A stretch of DNA of 64,000 nt from NCBI RefSeq assembly GCF_016906535.1, contig NC_057373.1, positions 930,001 to 994,000 on the forward strand, read 5' to 3'. Below the pieces are notes generated by a model. The model was not told the origin of the DNA. It searched no databases and worked only from the letters and a program-made list of their open reading frames with translations. A program made the translations under genes and the position numbers. Shown in pieces: positions 22,270 to 34,596 of the stretch (the first letter of the stretch is position 1; the number at the start of each line of letters is the position of its first letter). The DNA comes from Rhizoctonia solani (Eukaryota; Basidiomycota; Agaricomycetes; Cantharellales; Ceratobasidiaceae).

Positions 22270-25200
22270 ATGGCTGAAGTAGAACGCGCTCCCTCAGTCA
22301 CAGAACAAGTCGAAGATACAAAGGAGGCAACCCTTCCTCTGACTCCCGTATCTGACGGTGACGGCTTTAAGCATGGTGACCACGAGGATCACCCCAACGA
22401 GACACCTGGCCCCGCAGAGCCAGCTCACGAACCAGAACCAGAGCCGTCTTCCGAATCTGCGGAAATGGATACACCCGCCGAAAATAAGAAAACAGCACCC
22501 GCATCTATGTCTCCGGCGAAACCCAGAGCCAGCATAAGTACTGGCGCTCGAACACGCACCACCAGTCTAGCTACAGGAAAAGTCGATTCCAAAGCACCAG
22601 CTGCATCTGCATCTGCACGGAAGGTACGCACCTCTCCCGAATCTGAAGTGCTCATTTATTCACATGATGGTTATTACGTCTCATGGAATGTATTTATCAT
22701 TTCGTTGATTTAACGCTAGACTTCGCTTGCCAAAACAAACCAGCCCACTCCAGCACCTGCCTCGAAAAGGGTTTCTTTGACACCGTCCACTGCCACGTCG
22801 TCAAAGCCCACCGCAGGACCTGGCAAGACCGCTGCATCCAGCTGTGGCAGATTTACGTGCGCGTCGTACATTACCCCCGCAGGACATGCTAGTAAACCCT
22901 CCATCTCATCCAAACTCAAGCTACTACCGGCCTTCTGCCACTGCTGTCGCCAAAGCACAGACAGCAAAACCTGCGGGTAAACCCACTCCCCATCCCGCGC
23001 TTCGGTTGCTTCCCCTTCGTCCTCTGGACAGCTGCAACGGCACGCCCATCACCGGGAGCACGTTCTAAGCCTACAGAGACTGTAGTGGAACACATTGACT
23101 GGGAAGGTTCTGCCAGAGCTGCCCGGAGAACACCGTCGTACTAGCACTCCGGGCACTTCTAGCCCAGCGCCAAAGATGCTAAGGTGGGTAGCGCACCTCG
23201 CGTAATTAAACTATTGCTGAGTTGACTATAGTACGAGGTGTTCGAAAGGGAGCTTAAAGAAAAGAATGAAGAAGTTCTATCCCTTCGAGAGCAGGTCAAG
23301 ACCTTAGAAGAGAACGTTACCTCTCTGAAGGAGGCTTCAAAGAATGCAGAGATTGCTGAGACTCGCTTGAATGATGAGTTACAGTCGTCAAAGCATGCGC
23401 TAGGATCATCCGAACTGGACAAAAGCAAGCTGCAATCCTTACTTGAAGAGGCAAAGAAGGAGCTAAATGAAACCCTGTCTAACGTAAGTTTCATCCTCTT
23501 CTTCTATACGCTTTCTAAATAAACGTCACTTCAGCTCGATACGAAGGAATTTGAATATACCGAGCTTGCCGCCCGAGTGCAAGAATTCGAGAACACCATA
23601 GCTGAGCTGCGCTCTGCTAACGACGTTGCGAAGCTGGAAATCAGCGCACTTAAGGAGCAACATTCTACCCAAGGCGACCTTGTTGCTGCAGCCGCTATTG
23701 AACATGAGCTTTGCTGAAGGCTCGTGCTGACTTGGAGGCTATTCGCGTTGAAACCGAAGCACTGACCGCCAGCCATCAAGCCTCGATCGAACAGTTCCAG
23801 ATCCAGATCAAGGAGACTGAGGCCAAACTTTCAGCCGCCGAAGCCACGATATCCCAACTTCGGAGCCAGATTTCGACTTTCGAGTCGGAAAGGGAGGAGC
23901 TCAAGAATCGTATTTCCGAGCTCGAGGTTGAAATACTAGAAATCAGGGAGGAAAATGAGGTCGACGCTGATAATCACGCCAAAGAACTTGTTAAACTCAA
24001 GGACGCTCATTCTAAGGAGCTCGCAGATGCCAAATCTCGTCTCCAGGCTGACCTCGAGAAAATCGAGATGGCTCATGAGGAAGCCGTCAAGAAATTAGAA
24101 GCTGCCATCACTGCTGCCGGAGTCGAACATACTACTAAGCTAGACACCGCCCTCAAGGAAGCTCAAGAGTCAGCCGCTGAATCGAAGAAATCAGCCTTAG
24201 CTGCGCTCGAAGAAGCCCATGCCAAGACTGTCGAGGTCCTCCAGGCTCAATCGTCTCAGGAGCTTGCCGAGGCGAAGGAAAGCCATGAGCGCAGCGCCGC
24301 CCTCGTCGCCCAAGAGGTAGAAAATCTCAAGACAGAATTAGCGGTAAGGAAACTCGCCACTTGATATCTGTACGTATGTTTGACGTAGTCGTAGAGTCAG
24401 GAAGACAAGTACGCAGCCAAGGTTAGAGAGGTCAAGGTCGAGCACGATAAGTTGGTCGAAGAGGCTTATCATCGCGCCAAGGTAAGATCATTTACATATG
24501 TTGGACTTTCTATTGACGATACGAGGTCACAGGGTGAGGCGGATGGACAGCATTCCAAAGAACTCGCTGAGTTGCGTACTCGTTCTGATGCTGCAATCAA
24601 GGCCATTCGAAGTAGCCATCGTGAAGAACTCAGTCACGCTGAGGATACTCATCGGGAAGCTTTAGAGTCTGCGACTAAGCCGTTGGAGAAGAAGATCAAC
24701 AATCTAACTGTCGAGGCTAATGCCGCTCGAGATGACCTAGCTAAGGCCAAGAATACGATTTCTGCGCAAGTGACGGAGACCAAGGCGTTGCAACAGCAAG
24801 TTAGCGACTTGAAACAATCTTTGGACAAGGCAGCATCCTCATCCCCCAAGACCACACCATCGGCAGAGATCGAGTCGCTCAGGAACGAGCTCCGCGAAAT
24901 GAAGGACGATTATAACGCCTTGAACGATGTTTACAAATCGATGCAAGAGAATTACGTGGCGACAGTGAATAACCACAAGCTCGAGTTGGAGGAGGCAGCG
25001 AAGGGCCGGATTGAAGCGTTGGAAACCCTTAAGTCCAAACACGAGGCCGAAAAGGCCCAGTTCGCCGAAGGTAAATACCCCTATCCCATTTAAAGTTTCG
25101 CATCTCATTTCTGCATCCAGAGCGAGCGTCCCTATTGCGTAAAGTTGAAGAAGAGCGAGACCGTGCCCTCTCGACTTTGAATAGCTCTCGGAGCCCGCCC

Positions 25201-25667
25201 GTCACTCCCAAGCATAGTCGTATCCTGTCTAATGGCTCTCGAGATAATCTTGAGCGTCTACACCATGCCAATGACGCTAGATTGACTCAACTTGAGACCG
25301 AGCACAAGCAAGCTGTTGCTCAGCTCACGTAAGTCGCTGTCAAATATACCTGGGTCATGCGATGTGCTAACTCCTAAACAGTATCAATCTCATGGAGGTA
25401 AAGGATGAGAAAGATCGGATGTCTGAGGAGTTTGGGCGTAGGATCACGGAGCTGGAAGACGAGAAGAAACAGCTTGGCGAGGAACTGGAGCGCAAGAACA
25501 TGGAATTGTCGTTCCAAGAAGAAGAGCTCAACGATACTCAAGATGAAGTTAAACAGTGAGTAGACTGGCAAATCATGCTGATGATGTCTCTGAGGGGAAC
25601 CCTGTGCTACAGACTCCAAGATGAACTGGAACGCCTCAAGGCCATGACGCACGAGCAAGCCGCTTAG
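22270..25667 (+). CDS. Long coiled-coil protein with Ser/Pro/Ala-rich N-terminus; frame disrupted
   Basis: The ATG at 22270 (MAEVERAPSVTEQVEDTKE) opens an acidic, Pro-rich, then Ser/Ala/Lys-rich N-terminus (SMSPAKPRASISTG, TSLAKTNQPTPAPASKRVSL). From about 23230 to the stop nearly every exon encodes heptad coiled coil (EVFERELKEKNEEVLSLREQ, ISQLRSQISTFESEREELKN, LEAAITAAGVEHTTKLDTAL), ending LERLKAMTHEQAA. Such architecture fits a cytoskeletal or microtubule-associated scaffold, but I recognise no defining domain such as CAP-Gly. Reading frame is lost several times: between about 22840 and 23130 the Ser/Pro-rich coding sense jumps frames, and at 23709-23712 one base is missing (HEL/LLKARADLE). 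Either consensus errors or a decaying gene; the intact downstream frames favour the former. Confidence 0.65.
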
Positions 25668-26288
25668 AGTGAGGCCTAATATGTCGTTTATTCTCTTCAC
25701 ACCATAATATTTTCTGTGTATGCGGGTTTCCCTCTTCTGGTGTATTAAAGCGTATTTTTGGGATACCCATATGTCCCCATCGTTTTCATCCTGTGCTATC
25801 TTAATCCCACTAGATCGTGTCTATGGATATTTGTTTGGGTATTGTAAATATATAGTGGGTTTATTACACTTTCACATGAACGCTGTGTTTGCATGAATAT
25901 GGTGATGACTTGACGAGGGAGAGATTACCGGTTATCCGACGTCGAGCCATGGCCTTGAGCTTGTGATAATCCCGATCTAGTCGCCTCACTAAATAAGATT
26001 CTGGTGGAGTCATGAACGATGGATGGTAGGTGCATGATCATGGGTTCTTGAATGATTTCTTTCGTCTCAGATGGCGTGTGCAAACATATACGCGTTGTCC
26101 AAGGGGAATCGGACCATAATGTCAATATCGAATATCGGCGCTAACGGCCCGGACCCTTTTTCATGCGCGACTTTACTTTAAGGGCTCCCCCATCCGGCTT
26201 TCTTCCCCAACCCACCACCCATCCTTCGTTGGCGGTTTTATAATTCACCTTTCTGCGGCCTCAGCTCTAACTTGCGAGTTTATAAAAA
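25668..26288. other. Intergenic region
   Basis: About 620 bp, 3' flank of the coiled-coil gene and promoter of the carrier gene. No gene seen. Confidence 0.6.
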
Positions 26289-27771
26289 ATGGGTGTTGCA
26301 CGTGAGCCTGGTCAAGGTGTTAGCTGGTCGAACATTGCAGTTGGTGAGTTTGACTGTTCCCAGCGCGCATATTTGCACTAAACGAACTACTTCAGGTGCA
26401 ACGATGAATATGGTCAGTGTCAAGGACCCGCTCGATACTCAACATACTGACTTGCGACTACCTCATCATTATCTACGTGCCGAATACTTTTAGTTTGTGA
26501 GTAGAGACTCCAGATTGTTTTGTCAGATTGTTGATTGTATTCTAATTCACCTAACAGGAGGTATATATGCTCATTAAAAAACTCGTGTTTGTAGTGATTT
26601 AGACTTGTACAGGTTACTACACTTGGACAGCCACTTGAGGTCCTCAAGACCCAGATGGCAGCAAATCGCAGTCAAACCATGCTTCAAGCAGTAAGGTCCG
26701 TTTGGAGCAGAGGTGGCGTTACTGGCTTCTACCAAGGGCTCATTCCATGGGTGTGTGAACAATAAAAAGCCATTGCGTAACGTAAGCGTGTCTTACCAGC
26801 GATTCAATAGGCCTGGATTGAAGCTTCAACCAAAGGGGTGTACTATTGTTTACTGCCGCTGAGGTCGAGTCCCGAGCGATGAAGTTCGGATTAAGTCCCG
26901 CTTCGGCTGGTCTTGTAGGAGGCATGAGCGGCGGTATCGTCCAGGCTTATGCCACAATGGGTAAGCATTCCGAACTACCCCCTTACAGTATCATGCAATA
27001 TCTCAAACCTATAATACATAGGTTTCTGTACCTGTATGAAGACTGCGGAGATCACCCGCCACAAACAGGCCGCTGCAGGGATAAAACCCCCATCAACATG
27101 GGTTGTCTTCGCTGACATCTATAGGCGAGAGGGTATTGCTGGGATTAATAAGGGAGTGAACGCTGTTGCATTGCGACAAATGACGAACTGGGGATCCCGG
27201 TATGGAATTCGAGGAAACCATTAGATAACAAGTACTAATAACTCCGTTTTCTCAGTATCGGTTTTGCTCGTCTAGCTGAAACATCCATTCGCAAAATTAG
27301 AGGAAAAGGCGAAAACGACAAGCTAGGTGCTGCTGACAAAATTTTGGCATCTACGATTGGTAGGCACAGTGATGGCAATAATGTAGTGCATGATGTGAAC
27401 TAACTCTAAGGTGGTGCACTTGGCACATGGAACCAACCAATCGAGGTTGTACGCGTTGAGGTAATGCATCATTCATGAAGTTTAAGGTTGCTTGTCTAAT
27501 AAACCACCAGATGCAATCAATGTCTAAGGATGCAGTGGCTTCTGCCAACCGCCCAGCTAAACTGACAGTTTTCAACACTTTGGCCTTTATCTATAAAGAG
27601 AATGGGATCAAGGGGTTGTATCGTGGCGTTACCCCGCGCATCGGGCTAGGCATTTGGCAAACGGTTTGCATGGTATCGTTTGCTGATTATGTTAAGGCAT
27701 GGTGAGTCTGATCCATAACTTCTTTCTCGTGCTATTCGCTAATAGTTGGCTATAGGGTTAAGAGCCGATAG
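26289..27771 (+). CDS. YHM2: Mitochondrial carrier, Yhm2-type (citrate/2-oxoglutarate carrier) with tiny exons
   Basis: Start [20 protein letters not shown]. The conserved line [22 protein letters not shown] is assembled from a 17-nt exon (26396-26412), a TTT exon (26494-26496), a GAG exon (26558-26560) and the exon from 26613. Then [127 protein letters not shown], ending VKSR. The PLEVLK and PIEVVR signatures and the cysteine-rich second repeat identify Yhm2, an inner-membrane citrate/oxoglutarate exchanger that in yeast also binds mtDNA. One base is missing near 26838-26841 ([13 protein letters not shown]); doubling a G restores the frame. Eight or more exons. Confidence 0.88.
26396..26412 (+). 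other. YHM2: 17-nt exon of the YHM2-type gene
   Basis: Flanked by TTCAG and GTCAGT; with the preceding G encodes G-A-T-M-N-M of the first carrier helix. Confidence 0.75.
26494..26496 (+). other. YHM2: 3-nt microexon (TTT, Phe)
   Basis: TTTTAG|TTT|GTGAGT. Gives the Phe required between GATMNM and E-VTTLGQ. Flanking introns 81 nt (26413-26493) and 61 nt (26497-26557). Confidence 0.7.
26558..26560 (+). other. YHM2: 3-nt microexon (GAG, Glu)
   Basis: CTAACAG|GAG|GTATAT. Gives the Glu of the conserved [12 protein letters not shown]. The following intron is 52 nt (26561-26612) ending TACAG. Confidence 0.7.
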
Positions 27772-28120
27772 ATCAGTTGGTATATTAGGGTTTGATGTGC
27801 ACGTACGGTATAGATGTACAGTAGATACATTAGTTTATGTTATCTCATTCTTTGGCCAGATGGAATTCGACAACAGATAACACGCTGCTTACGGACGTGA
27901 AAATGACACGCCTTGGGAATGAGGCCTTGCACGATCCTAGGAAGTGTGATCCCTGCATGCATTGCAAGCATGGCATATAGCCCCATCGCCTATGCAGGTA
28001 CAAATATGGGTGACCTATGCCCTACTCTACGCATCGGCTGATCCAACTTCTTTAATTACCTAGTCAAACCACCCGTTGACCCGATCCTTCAATTTGGGAT
28101 CTTGTTATTGTGCTTTTCTT
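27772..28120. other. Intergenic region
   Basis: 349 bp of A/T-rich sequence between the carrier gene and the hypothetical gene at 28121. Nothing further seen. Confidence 0.6.
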
Positions 28121-28813
28121 ATGGACCGCGACGATCCGTTCGTGACATTTATCAGGAACGTGTCAGGAGGCTTTATCGTCCCAGCTGGAGCGGTGCCGCG
28201 CTCCTATGTGTCCCGGGATGGCTTTCTGGTCGAAGTGAAGGCGATCCGTTCAAGTTCATATATCACTATGAAATTCACGGCTCCTCCAAGTCTAGATAGA
28301 CGAGCGATTATCGCACTTATCCCGAGAGAATCATGGGGTTCAGTCGATACCGCAGTAAAACTTACTGATGAGGATGTAAGGCAGTCGGTCATCCGAACTA
28401 TCAGAGCGAGCAAGGACCTTCAAATGGGTGTGCGCGTGACGGGTAGTAGGTGTGCATCTGGTGACGACTACAGCTGTGGAGATGCTCTTGGTATGAAATA
28501 TTCCATCACTGCTCTCAGTCATTACATTTAATAATCAGAGGGCTTTTGACTGCTTAACAATGCAGGGTCGAGTTACTCTGGTCATAGGAGACTTCACGGG
28601 GTCCCGTCTCTCTCTCTTGGTTCAGATTCAACTGACCAATCTTGGGGTATGTCATTTTCCAAAAAAGGATACAAACATCTCATTGTCGCTCAATTCACTG
28701 AAAGGTACTTTGAGAACACCCAGCAGGTTAGCTTGCACTGTTATTAACAGCTTATTAGAAACACTTACTCATGTACCATGCCACAGAGAGAGTTCCGAGT
28801 TTCAGACCTCTGA
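28121..28813 (+). CDS. Hypothetical protein
   Basis: I do not recognise this one. The longest exon starts MDRDDPFVTFIRNVSGGFIV and continues through DGFLVEVKAIRSSSYITMKF, RRAIIALIPRESWGSVDTAV, RQSVIRTIRASKDLQMGVRV and a Cys pair CASGDDYSCGDALG. Two introns of normal size (28495-28565 class and 28729-28786 class) can be drawn so that it continues SSYSGHRRLHGVPSLSLGSD, SWGMSFSKKGYKHLIVAQFT, YFENTQQ and ends REFRVSDL. Predicted length about 185 residues, with no signal peptide or membrane segment. The start is the first ATG in the frame. It could be a lineage-specific protein or a gene remnant. Confidence 0.4.
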
Positions 28814-29286
28814 ATCTGACTTTTCCGTCTGAGATAGAAGCGAGAGATTGTACTTCTCGGTGGATCGACTATTTTAGTTTCTTTCATATTACGAGTTTAT
28901 GGACAGAGTTATGTGTTAGGATATTCATGTTTAGCCAAGAGGTTTATGATGTACATATGCACTTATCTCACGTGATTGAACTGCCATCAACGTTGTCCAA
29001 ACATCCTAAAAGAGTCGACGCCAATCAAAGCTGACTGGGTAACATCCAATCTCTAACCGAGTACCTAGGAACAATCCGAGGAGCCGAACTCAAGAGCTTA
29101 TACTTAGTTCTCAAATATTTAATAACTATATCTCACATCCTGCTCCTTTAGGGTTCATCCTACTCTGAAGATCGCTAGATACCCTCCTGGACAAACCGGA
29201 ATCAAGCTGGCTAGTTCGACTATCCAGATAGACTTGTACTGGTTTGTGCTGACTCTAACTTCTGTCAAGAAATCTGGAACAAACCT
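28814..29286. other. Intergenic region
   Basis: 473 bp between the hypothetical gene and the TRS85 ATG. No gene seen; likely promoter. Confidence 0.55.
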
Positions 29287-32200
29287 ATGTCGTCTGCGTT
29301 GCCCTTCTCACTTTCTCCACATGTGGTTGTCTTGGCATCGCCTGACCTTGTAGAGTTATTAGCAGACAAAAAACTCCCTCAATTGCCTGATCTTTTAAGG
29401 TCGTTCACTCCTCTTGAATCAAGTTAGTGCTACGGAATCGTACCACATTAATTATATTCCTGATGTTTCTCCATCAGTATCAGCACGTACTACAGCGCTT
29501 GCGACAACAACACATGACAGATATTTTCTAAGGTTTTCTGATCTATTGGATGTGGAGACGGTGTGCAAGGAAGACGAAGAGGCTCGGGCTGGCCGCATGT
29601 TCGATTGGATTAGTAGTCGTGTGTCTAAGCGGGCCGCTGCCTGGGTCCGAGAAATAGAGGAAAGACCTTTGAATTTAGCTAAGGAAATGAAATGGTGGGA
29701 GGACATAAGGCTTTGCACAGAGGGTGATATTGCCCCCGCTCGGACGGAAGGATGGAACCACCCGGTCGCCTGTACGTTGCCACTATTGCGTATTTTATTA
29801 ACGCCCAAGTAATCGCATAGGAATATTTCAGTGATATTGGCGACCTCTACCATGGCATCTAACCCTCTGCAAGCTATCACCAACCTACACTCTCGTGCAC
29901 TCGATTTTCCTCCCTGGGTTGACCCTGTATTGCTAAAATTTACTCTTATCATTCATCCAATCTCATTTTCTCCACTTAATATGGACGAGTAAGTTACTAT
30001 CTTATTCTATTCATTAAGCCGTCAATTGACCTTGAGAAACCTGACCAATAGATCGCAGGCACTGTTTAACGCAGTAAAGAAGCAACAGGGCGCTCACACA
30101 CATCTTATGTGTTGGTCTTTATCGGGGTCTTCGTCGCTCAACCCATTTATCCCACCACCACCACGACTCCCTCCACCTCCGAATGATATTACTGAGACTC
30201 CCAGTAGCCATCCTGAGGATATGGCTGAGGAACACAACAGGGGTAGTATAGCTCTAGCTGATGATGATCTCGAGACTATTGGCCGATTTGTCAGGGAGTT
30301 TGTGACTCAAAGTCTTATTCCATGGATGGAGCGCAATGTAATTGAATGGAACGAAGCCGTGAGTTTTACTATTGTAGTACTGAAAAGCAACCCTGACACT
30401 TCCGTTAAGTATGTTGCCACGCGTAGACTCCCTTCCCGTCTATTCTCAACCACCCGTCGGCTTTTCGGAACATCTGGATCATCTACACCAGCTCCCTCAA
30501 GTCCCTCCTCCCCAGCGCCCTCTACGGCTGTTCAACAGCGACGTCTTGCGGAGTTTGCCACGTTTCTTGGCGATCTAAAGCTTGCAACAACCGTATTCGA
30601 TACCTTACGCAAGGATACATCCAATGCTAGTGCTGCCGATGTACTACCTCTCTTGCTAACGCCGTCGAGAATGCTTGAGACGTATGCACATAATGCACTA
30701 CTCGGAGCCCGACTTATTGGAAAGGACCCATCTCCTTCATCCCAACTCCGCGCTTTGAAGTATGCTGTCCGTTGGGAGCGTGGTATACGCGAATTAAATG
30801 CCATAGGAGGCGACCAGTGGTTGATGTGGGCAGCCGGCTCAGTGAGGTGTTTCCTATGTCTACTTTTGATTAACCGGACCAACAACCCCGATTTGTCTAG
30901 TCTGAAGAGGTCCCTACGGCTCTACTCCTAGCCCAGGCTGCGCAATTGTGCGCTCGAAAAGGCTCTTCACGAAGAGCAACACTTTGCTACGTTGCGGCTG
31001 CCGAAAGGCTCGATAAATGCGGAATCGTGAGTACCGATCGGCTCCCGATTAGTTTTTTAACCAAATACTTTATTAGAAACCTTTGACAATGCACTTCCTT
31101 CGATTGGCCCGAGACCTTTGTAACACTCCGGTACAGAAACTTTTGTCGCCTGCATTTTTTGAGGCAGAAGACAATACACGGTGCGGTTTTGACGGAATTT
31201 CTTCCGGAATTGACCATGCCTTGGGTAAGTACTAACTGTTGACTGTTCGTATTCACTCTATTGATTCTACTCAGGTCGTCTGAAGTATACGACTGGCGAC
31301 GCAGAGGGTGCAGTCAAAACATTTATCTCCCTGTTACATCCGGCCAGCGCGAAAGAAGCAACAAAGGGAGATGATGAAACGTATATTGAAGACTTTAAAG
31401 TGGCACTTGAAGTGAGCATACGCTTTCTTACTATGAACTTCCAAGGTTTCTTATATCATATCAGCACCTAATCTCTACATCCGGACATGAAGTAATATCT
31501 CAATTGGCGCTCCCAGTTCGCTTCTGCCAGCCCCAAAAAACTCAAATCCGGGTTGGCACTTTGGACTCTGACGAAGACTCCCAGATCTGGAATCAGCTTG
31601 AAGAGAGTTGGAAGAGGCACTGGAAACCTAACGGACAATGCATTCTGCGTAGTTCGGGGATTGCTCAAGCCGAAGGTTAGTTGAACCGCACGACCTACGG
31701 GATGATTTCAAGTCCTAAATCGATTCTATTTCCAGAGATGTTTTGGGTAGAGTTGAGCGTGTATAATCCACTAGATGCAGAGGTTACTCTTAGCGACTTG
31801 ACGCTTACAATAGACGCATTGGATGGAATCAAGGTTGCAATCGAGTCATTGTCAGAAGTTGGGCTCAGGCCGAAAGAAACCCGCTTAGTTTGTTTACCCC
31901 TTTACTGAGCCCTTTGATCGTCTATTGACTTGCATCATAGCTCCATATGGGATTAACCTGCCAGTCTCCAGGAACGATCACTATTTCTCATATAACATAT
32001 CGTTTCCTTTCACTTCTTCCTACTACGGAGCCTCTTACCTGGCGTGGTGCACGTTTACATACCACCCCACAGCAGCGGCAAGGCAAAGTGTACGGCCCCG
32101 ATAATGCTATCCGCGTACAGGTTCTTCCAAAGGGTGCAAGGCTTGACATCGAGCTTGCAGAGGCCGACTCACGTCCCATGTGCCTGGGTGAGCTGCGGAA

Positions 32201-34491
32201 GGCGATAATGCGCCTGGAACATCCGATTGTCGGAGGGAGTACTGAGCCATTAACGGATATCTGGGTAGTGATGGGCGAGGCAGGGTGGCCATTCTTGCCC
32301 CAGTGTCTAGGTAAGCCATAATATAGCTATCGTGACGTACCTGCTCACAGGTTCTCAGATCATCAAGATGAAAATGGTCTGTCGGCGAATGGCATCGGCC
32401 TTCGTAATACGCTTGATCAACCTGGTCCTGTGAGACTTCCCCTTGAAAAGCTTACAGGATCTCCGTTGCTTGGGTTGGGCAAACACTTGGATCTTCAGGT
32501 TGCATATTGTGGACATGAACCCGGTTTGCACGATATCTCGATTCTGCTCGTGTTTCGTAAGGTGAGTTATCCGATTGATCCCGTATTTTTCGACCTCAGC
32601 AGTTCCTGGATCCATATTCTCTATCCCTAATTATCATTTCGGGAGATGTCCCCCGCTTTTCACCTGCTGGAAACTTTTTGACGGTTTGCTAAGTGGATAT
32701 CACATCTGCTGTTGGCTCTCCGCTTCCTTTTGTTGTCTATCGGAACTCCTACGCCGCTCTCAGCCTTCCCCTTGCTTTGGATCGTCACGAACGCCCCATA
32801 TGGGATGCTTACTTTCAAATTCCTGAGCCTAGGAGAACGATGAGACATTTTATACAACACGCATGAAGATCCCTTTTCATGTCGAGAAGTCATTGCAGAC
32901 CGTGGCACATGTACAGCCGTCTGCGGATATCAAAGAGTGTGCATATACCCTCATGGTTGAGGTGGGTTCAAAATATTTCTAGTGGCGTTCTAGTTCGAAG
33001 CCAGTTGATGTCCGATCTCTCTGGGCGCTGGCTGATAGGTCCACAATGCGGGGGCTCAAGATGTGCAAATCTCTCGGCTCTCAACCACTTCCATCGCATG
33101 GGGTATACAAGCCTCGACATCAACCAAACGGTATGTTGTTTACATGCTCCTTGGCCCGGACTTTGGTGTTCACCAAACACACGCACCTTCGCGGAATTCG
33201 TGTATCCCAGCGCACCCTTGTCAATACCCCCTGGACAGCTAGGAAGAACTTCAGCTGTTATTTTGCCACAGGGGAAACCCCGCATAGAGCAGGCTATTGA
33301 GACGAATGCATTCACGGCCCGCCAGTTGAGAAATGTACTTGAAGAAGTCTCCCCGGGTCCTCGGGAGGCCCCACTAAGCATAGAACTTTCCTGGTCGCAT
33401 ATTGAGTCACCACCAAAGGTTGTATGTTTTGTTCTTAGTTTTGAAGATCATGAACGCAGGAGCTAACTAAACTTGGTACATTACTTACGTGTAGGAGGTT
33501 TCGTTGGCACGGCACTTTTTACTTGCATCACGACGCGCGCATGTCATAAAACAATTACGCACCCAGCTCCCTCTCATTCCATCCACTCGTGCAGAAAACC
33601 TTGTTCCACTATTCGGCGCACACGATTTGGATGTCATCCTTGAGTATAATTCTGGTGACATCCGGGGATTCCTATTCGCTCACGGCTTGCAAGTTGGTGG
33701 CCTACATGGAGGGCTTATGCAGGAGCAAGACTTAGACGATATCCAAGGAGCTGCATCAAACGGTGTTAAGAAGAAAAAGAAAGGGAGGAGTATGTATGCG
33801 GAAACCGAGAGAGAACGAGAAATGCTTGCCTCACAGATTCGAGGCTCTATGTGGAATGCAAGTGGGCCGTGTATAAGCGCATACGTATGCGGACCAGGAA
33901 CTGAGGTAGTGGTGCAAGAGGGCAAGTAAGTGTTTTGTCATTTAGACTTCGCTAGTCTCGTTTTTTTTTTTTTTCATAGCCACGCACTCTCAATTCACCG
34001 CATCCGCACAGCAATCCCTATACTTTACTTACCCTAACCAACTATACTTGACAGGGCTAGTACAATACCCGTGACGTTTACTCTCCGCAATTTCTCCATG
34101 TCTCGCACGGTGAAGTGCATGCTGGATCTGAAACAGAAGTTCGATATTCTCCTGTCTCCGTGAGCGTCATATTTTAAACCAGGTGGAAATACCCATGCTG
34201 AAGTTTGTTCCATCTTTTCATTGGCACTCGCCCACCAAAATAATTAGATCACACCTTGCGGCAGTTTATGCAGGTCAGACGGTGTTCAGGAGAGTACTAG
34301 CGCCCCTTCAGACGTGCCAGATAATTGCTCATATAGTCGTGTCACGACCGGGTGTGTATGGAATTGGTGGGTGGAATGTGCAGTACGAGGTAGCAGCAAG
34401 CGACACCGGCGAGTGGAGGGCTGGAGAGGCCTACATCACTGCCACACCTGCCCCAGAGGAAGAGACTATCATTGTTGTACGCCAGGGCTAA
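29287..34491 (+). CDS. TRS85: Trs85/TRAPPC8, TRAPPIII complex subunit
   Basis: Large gene of many short-intron exons. Start MSSALPFSLSPHVVVLASPDLVELLADKK. Diagnostic N-terminal blocks: YFLRFSDLLDVETVCKEDEE, WISSRVSKRAAAWVREIEER, CTEGDIAPARTEGWNHPVA, then ARPLDFPPWVDP-like sequence (SRALDFPPWVDPVLLKFTLI), QALFNAVKKQQGAHTHLM. Then ETIGRFVREFVTQSLIPWME, RLPSRLFSTTRRLFGTSGSS, GDLKLATTVFDTLRKDTSNA, ARLIGKDPSP. The C-terminal half is beta-rich (LSVYNPLDAEVTLSDLTLTI; SRPGVYGIGGWNVQYEVAAS) and ends EETIIVVRQG. Trs85 directs the TRAPP Rab1 exchange factor to autophagosome formation and ER-Golgi traffic. Around 34155-34271 the obvious splice (GTGAGC...ATGCAG) does not keep frame by eye, so one exon boundary or base is unresolved there. 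A 14-nt T run at 33961 lies within an intron. Confidence 0.85.
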
Positions 34492-34596
34492 ACTTGGATA
34501 GAGTGTTTTATCATCACTAGATATAATTCAAAAGTAATGGAGCGTATTTTCTACATTTAGACCAAGTAGATATATCAAACACCGAGGGGGAATGAA

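Noticed and set aside
26281..26287. TATAAAA just before the YHM2 ATG as TATA box
   Set aside because: Only 4 bp from the ATG, too close to act as a promoter for that start; likely leader sequence.
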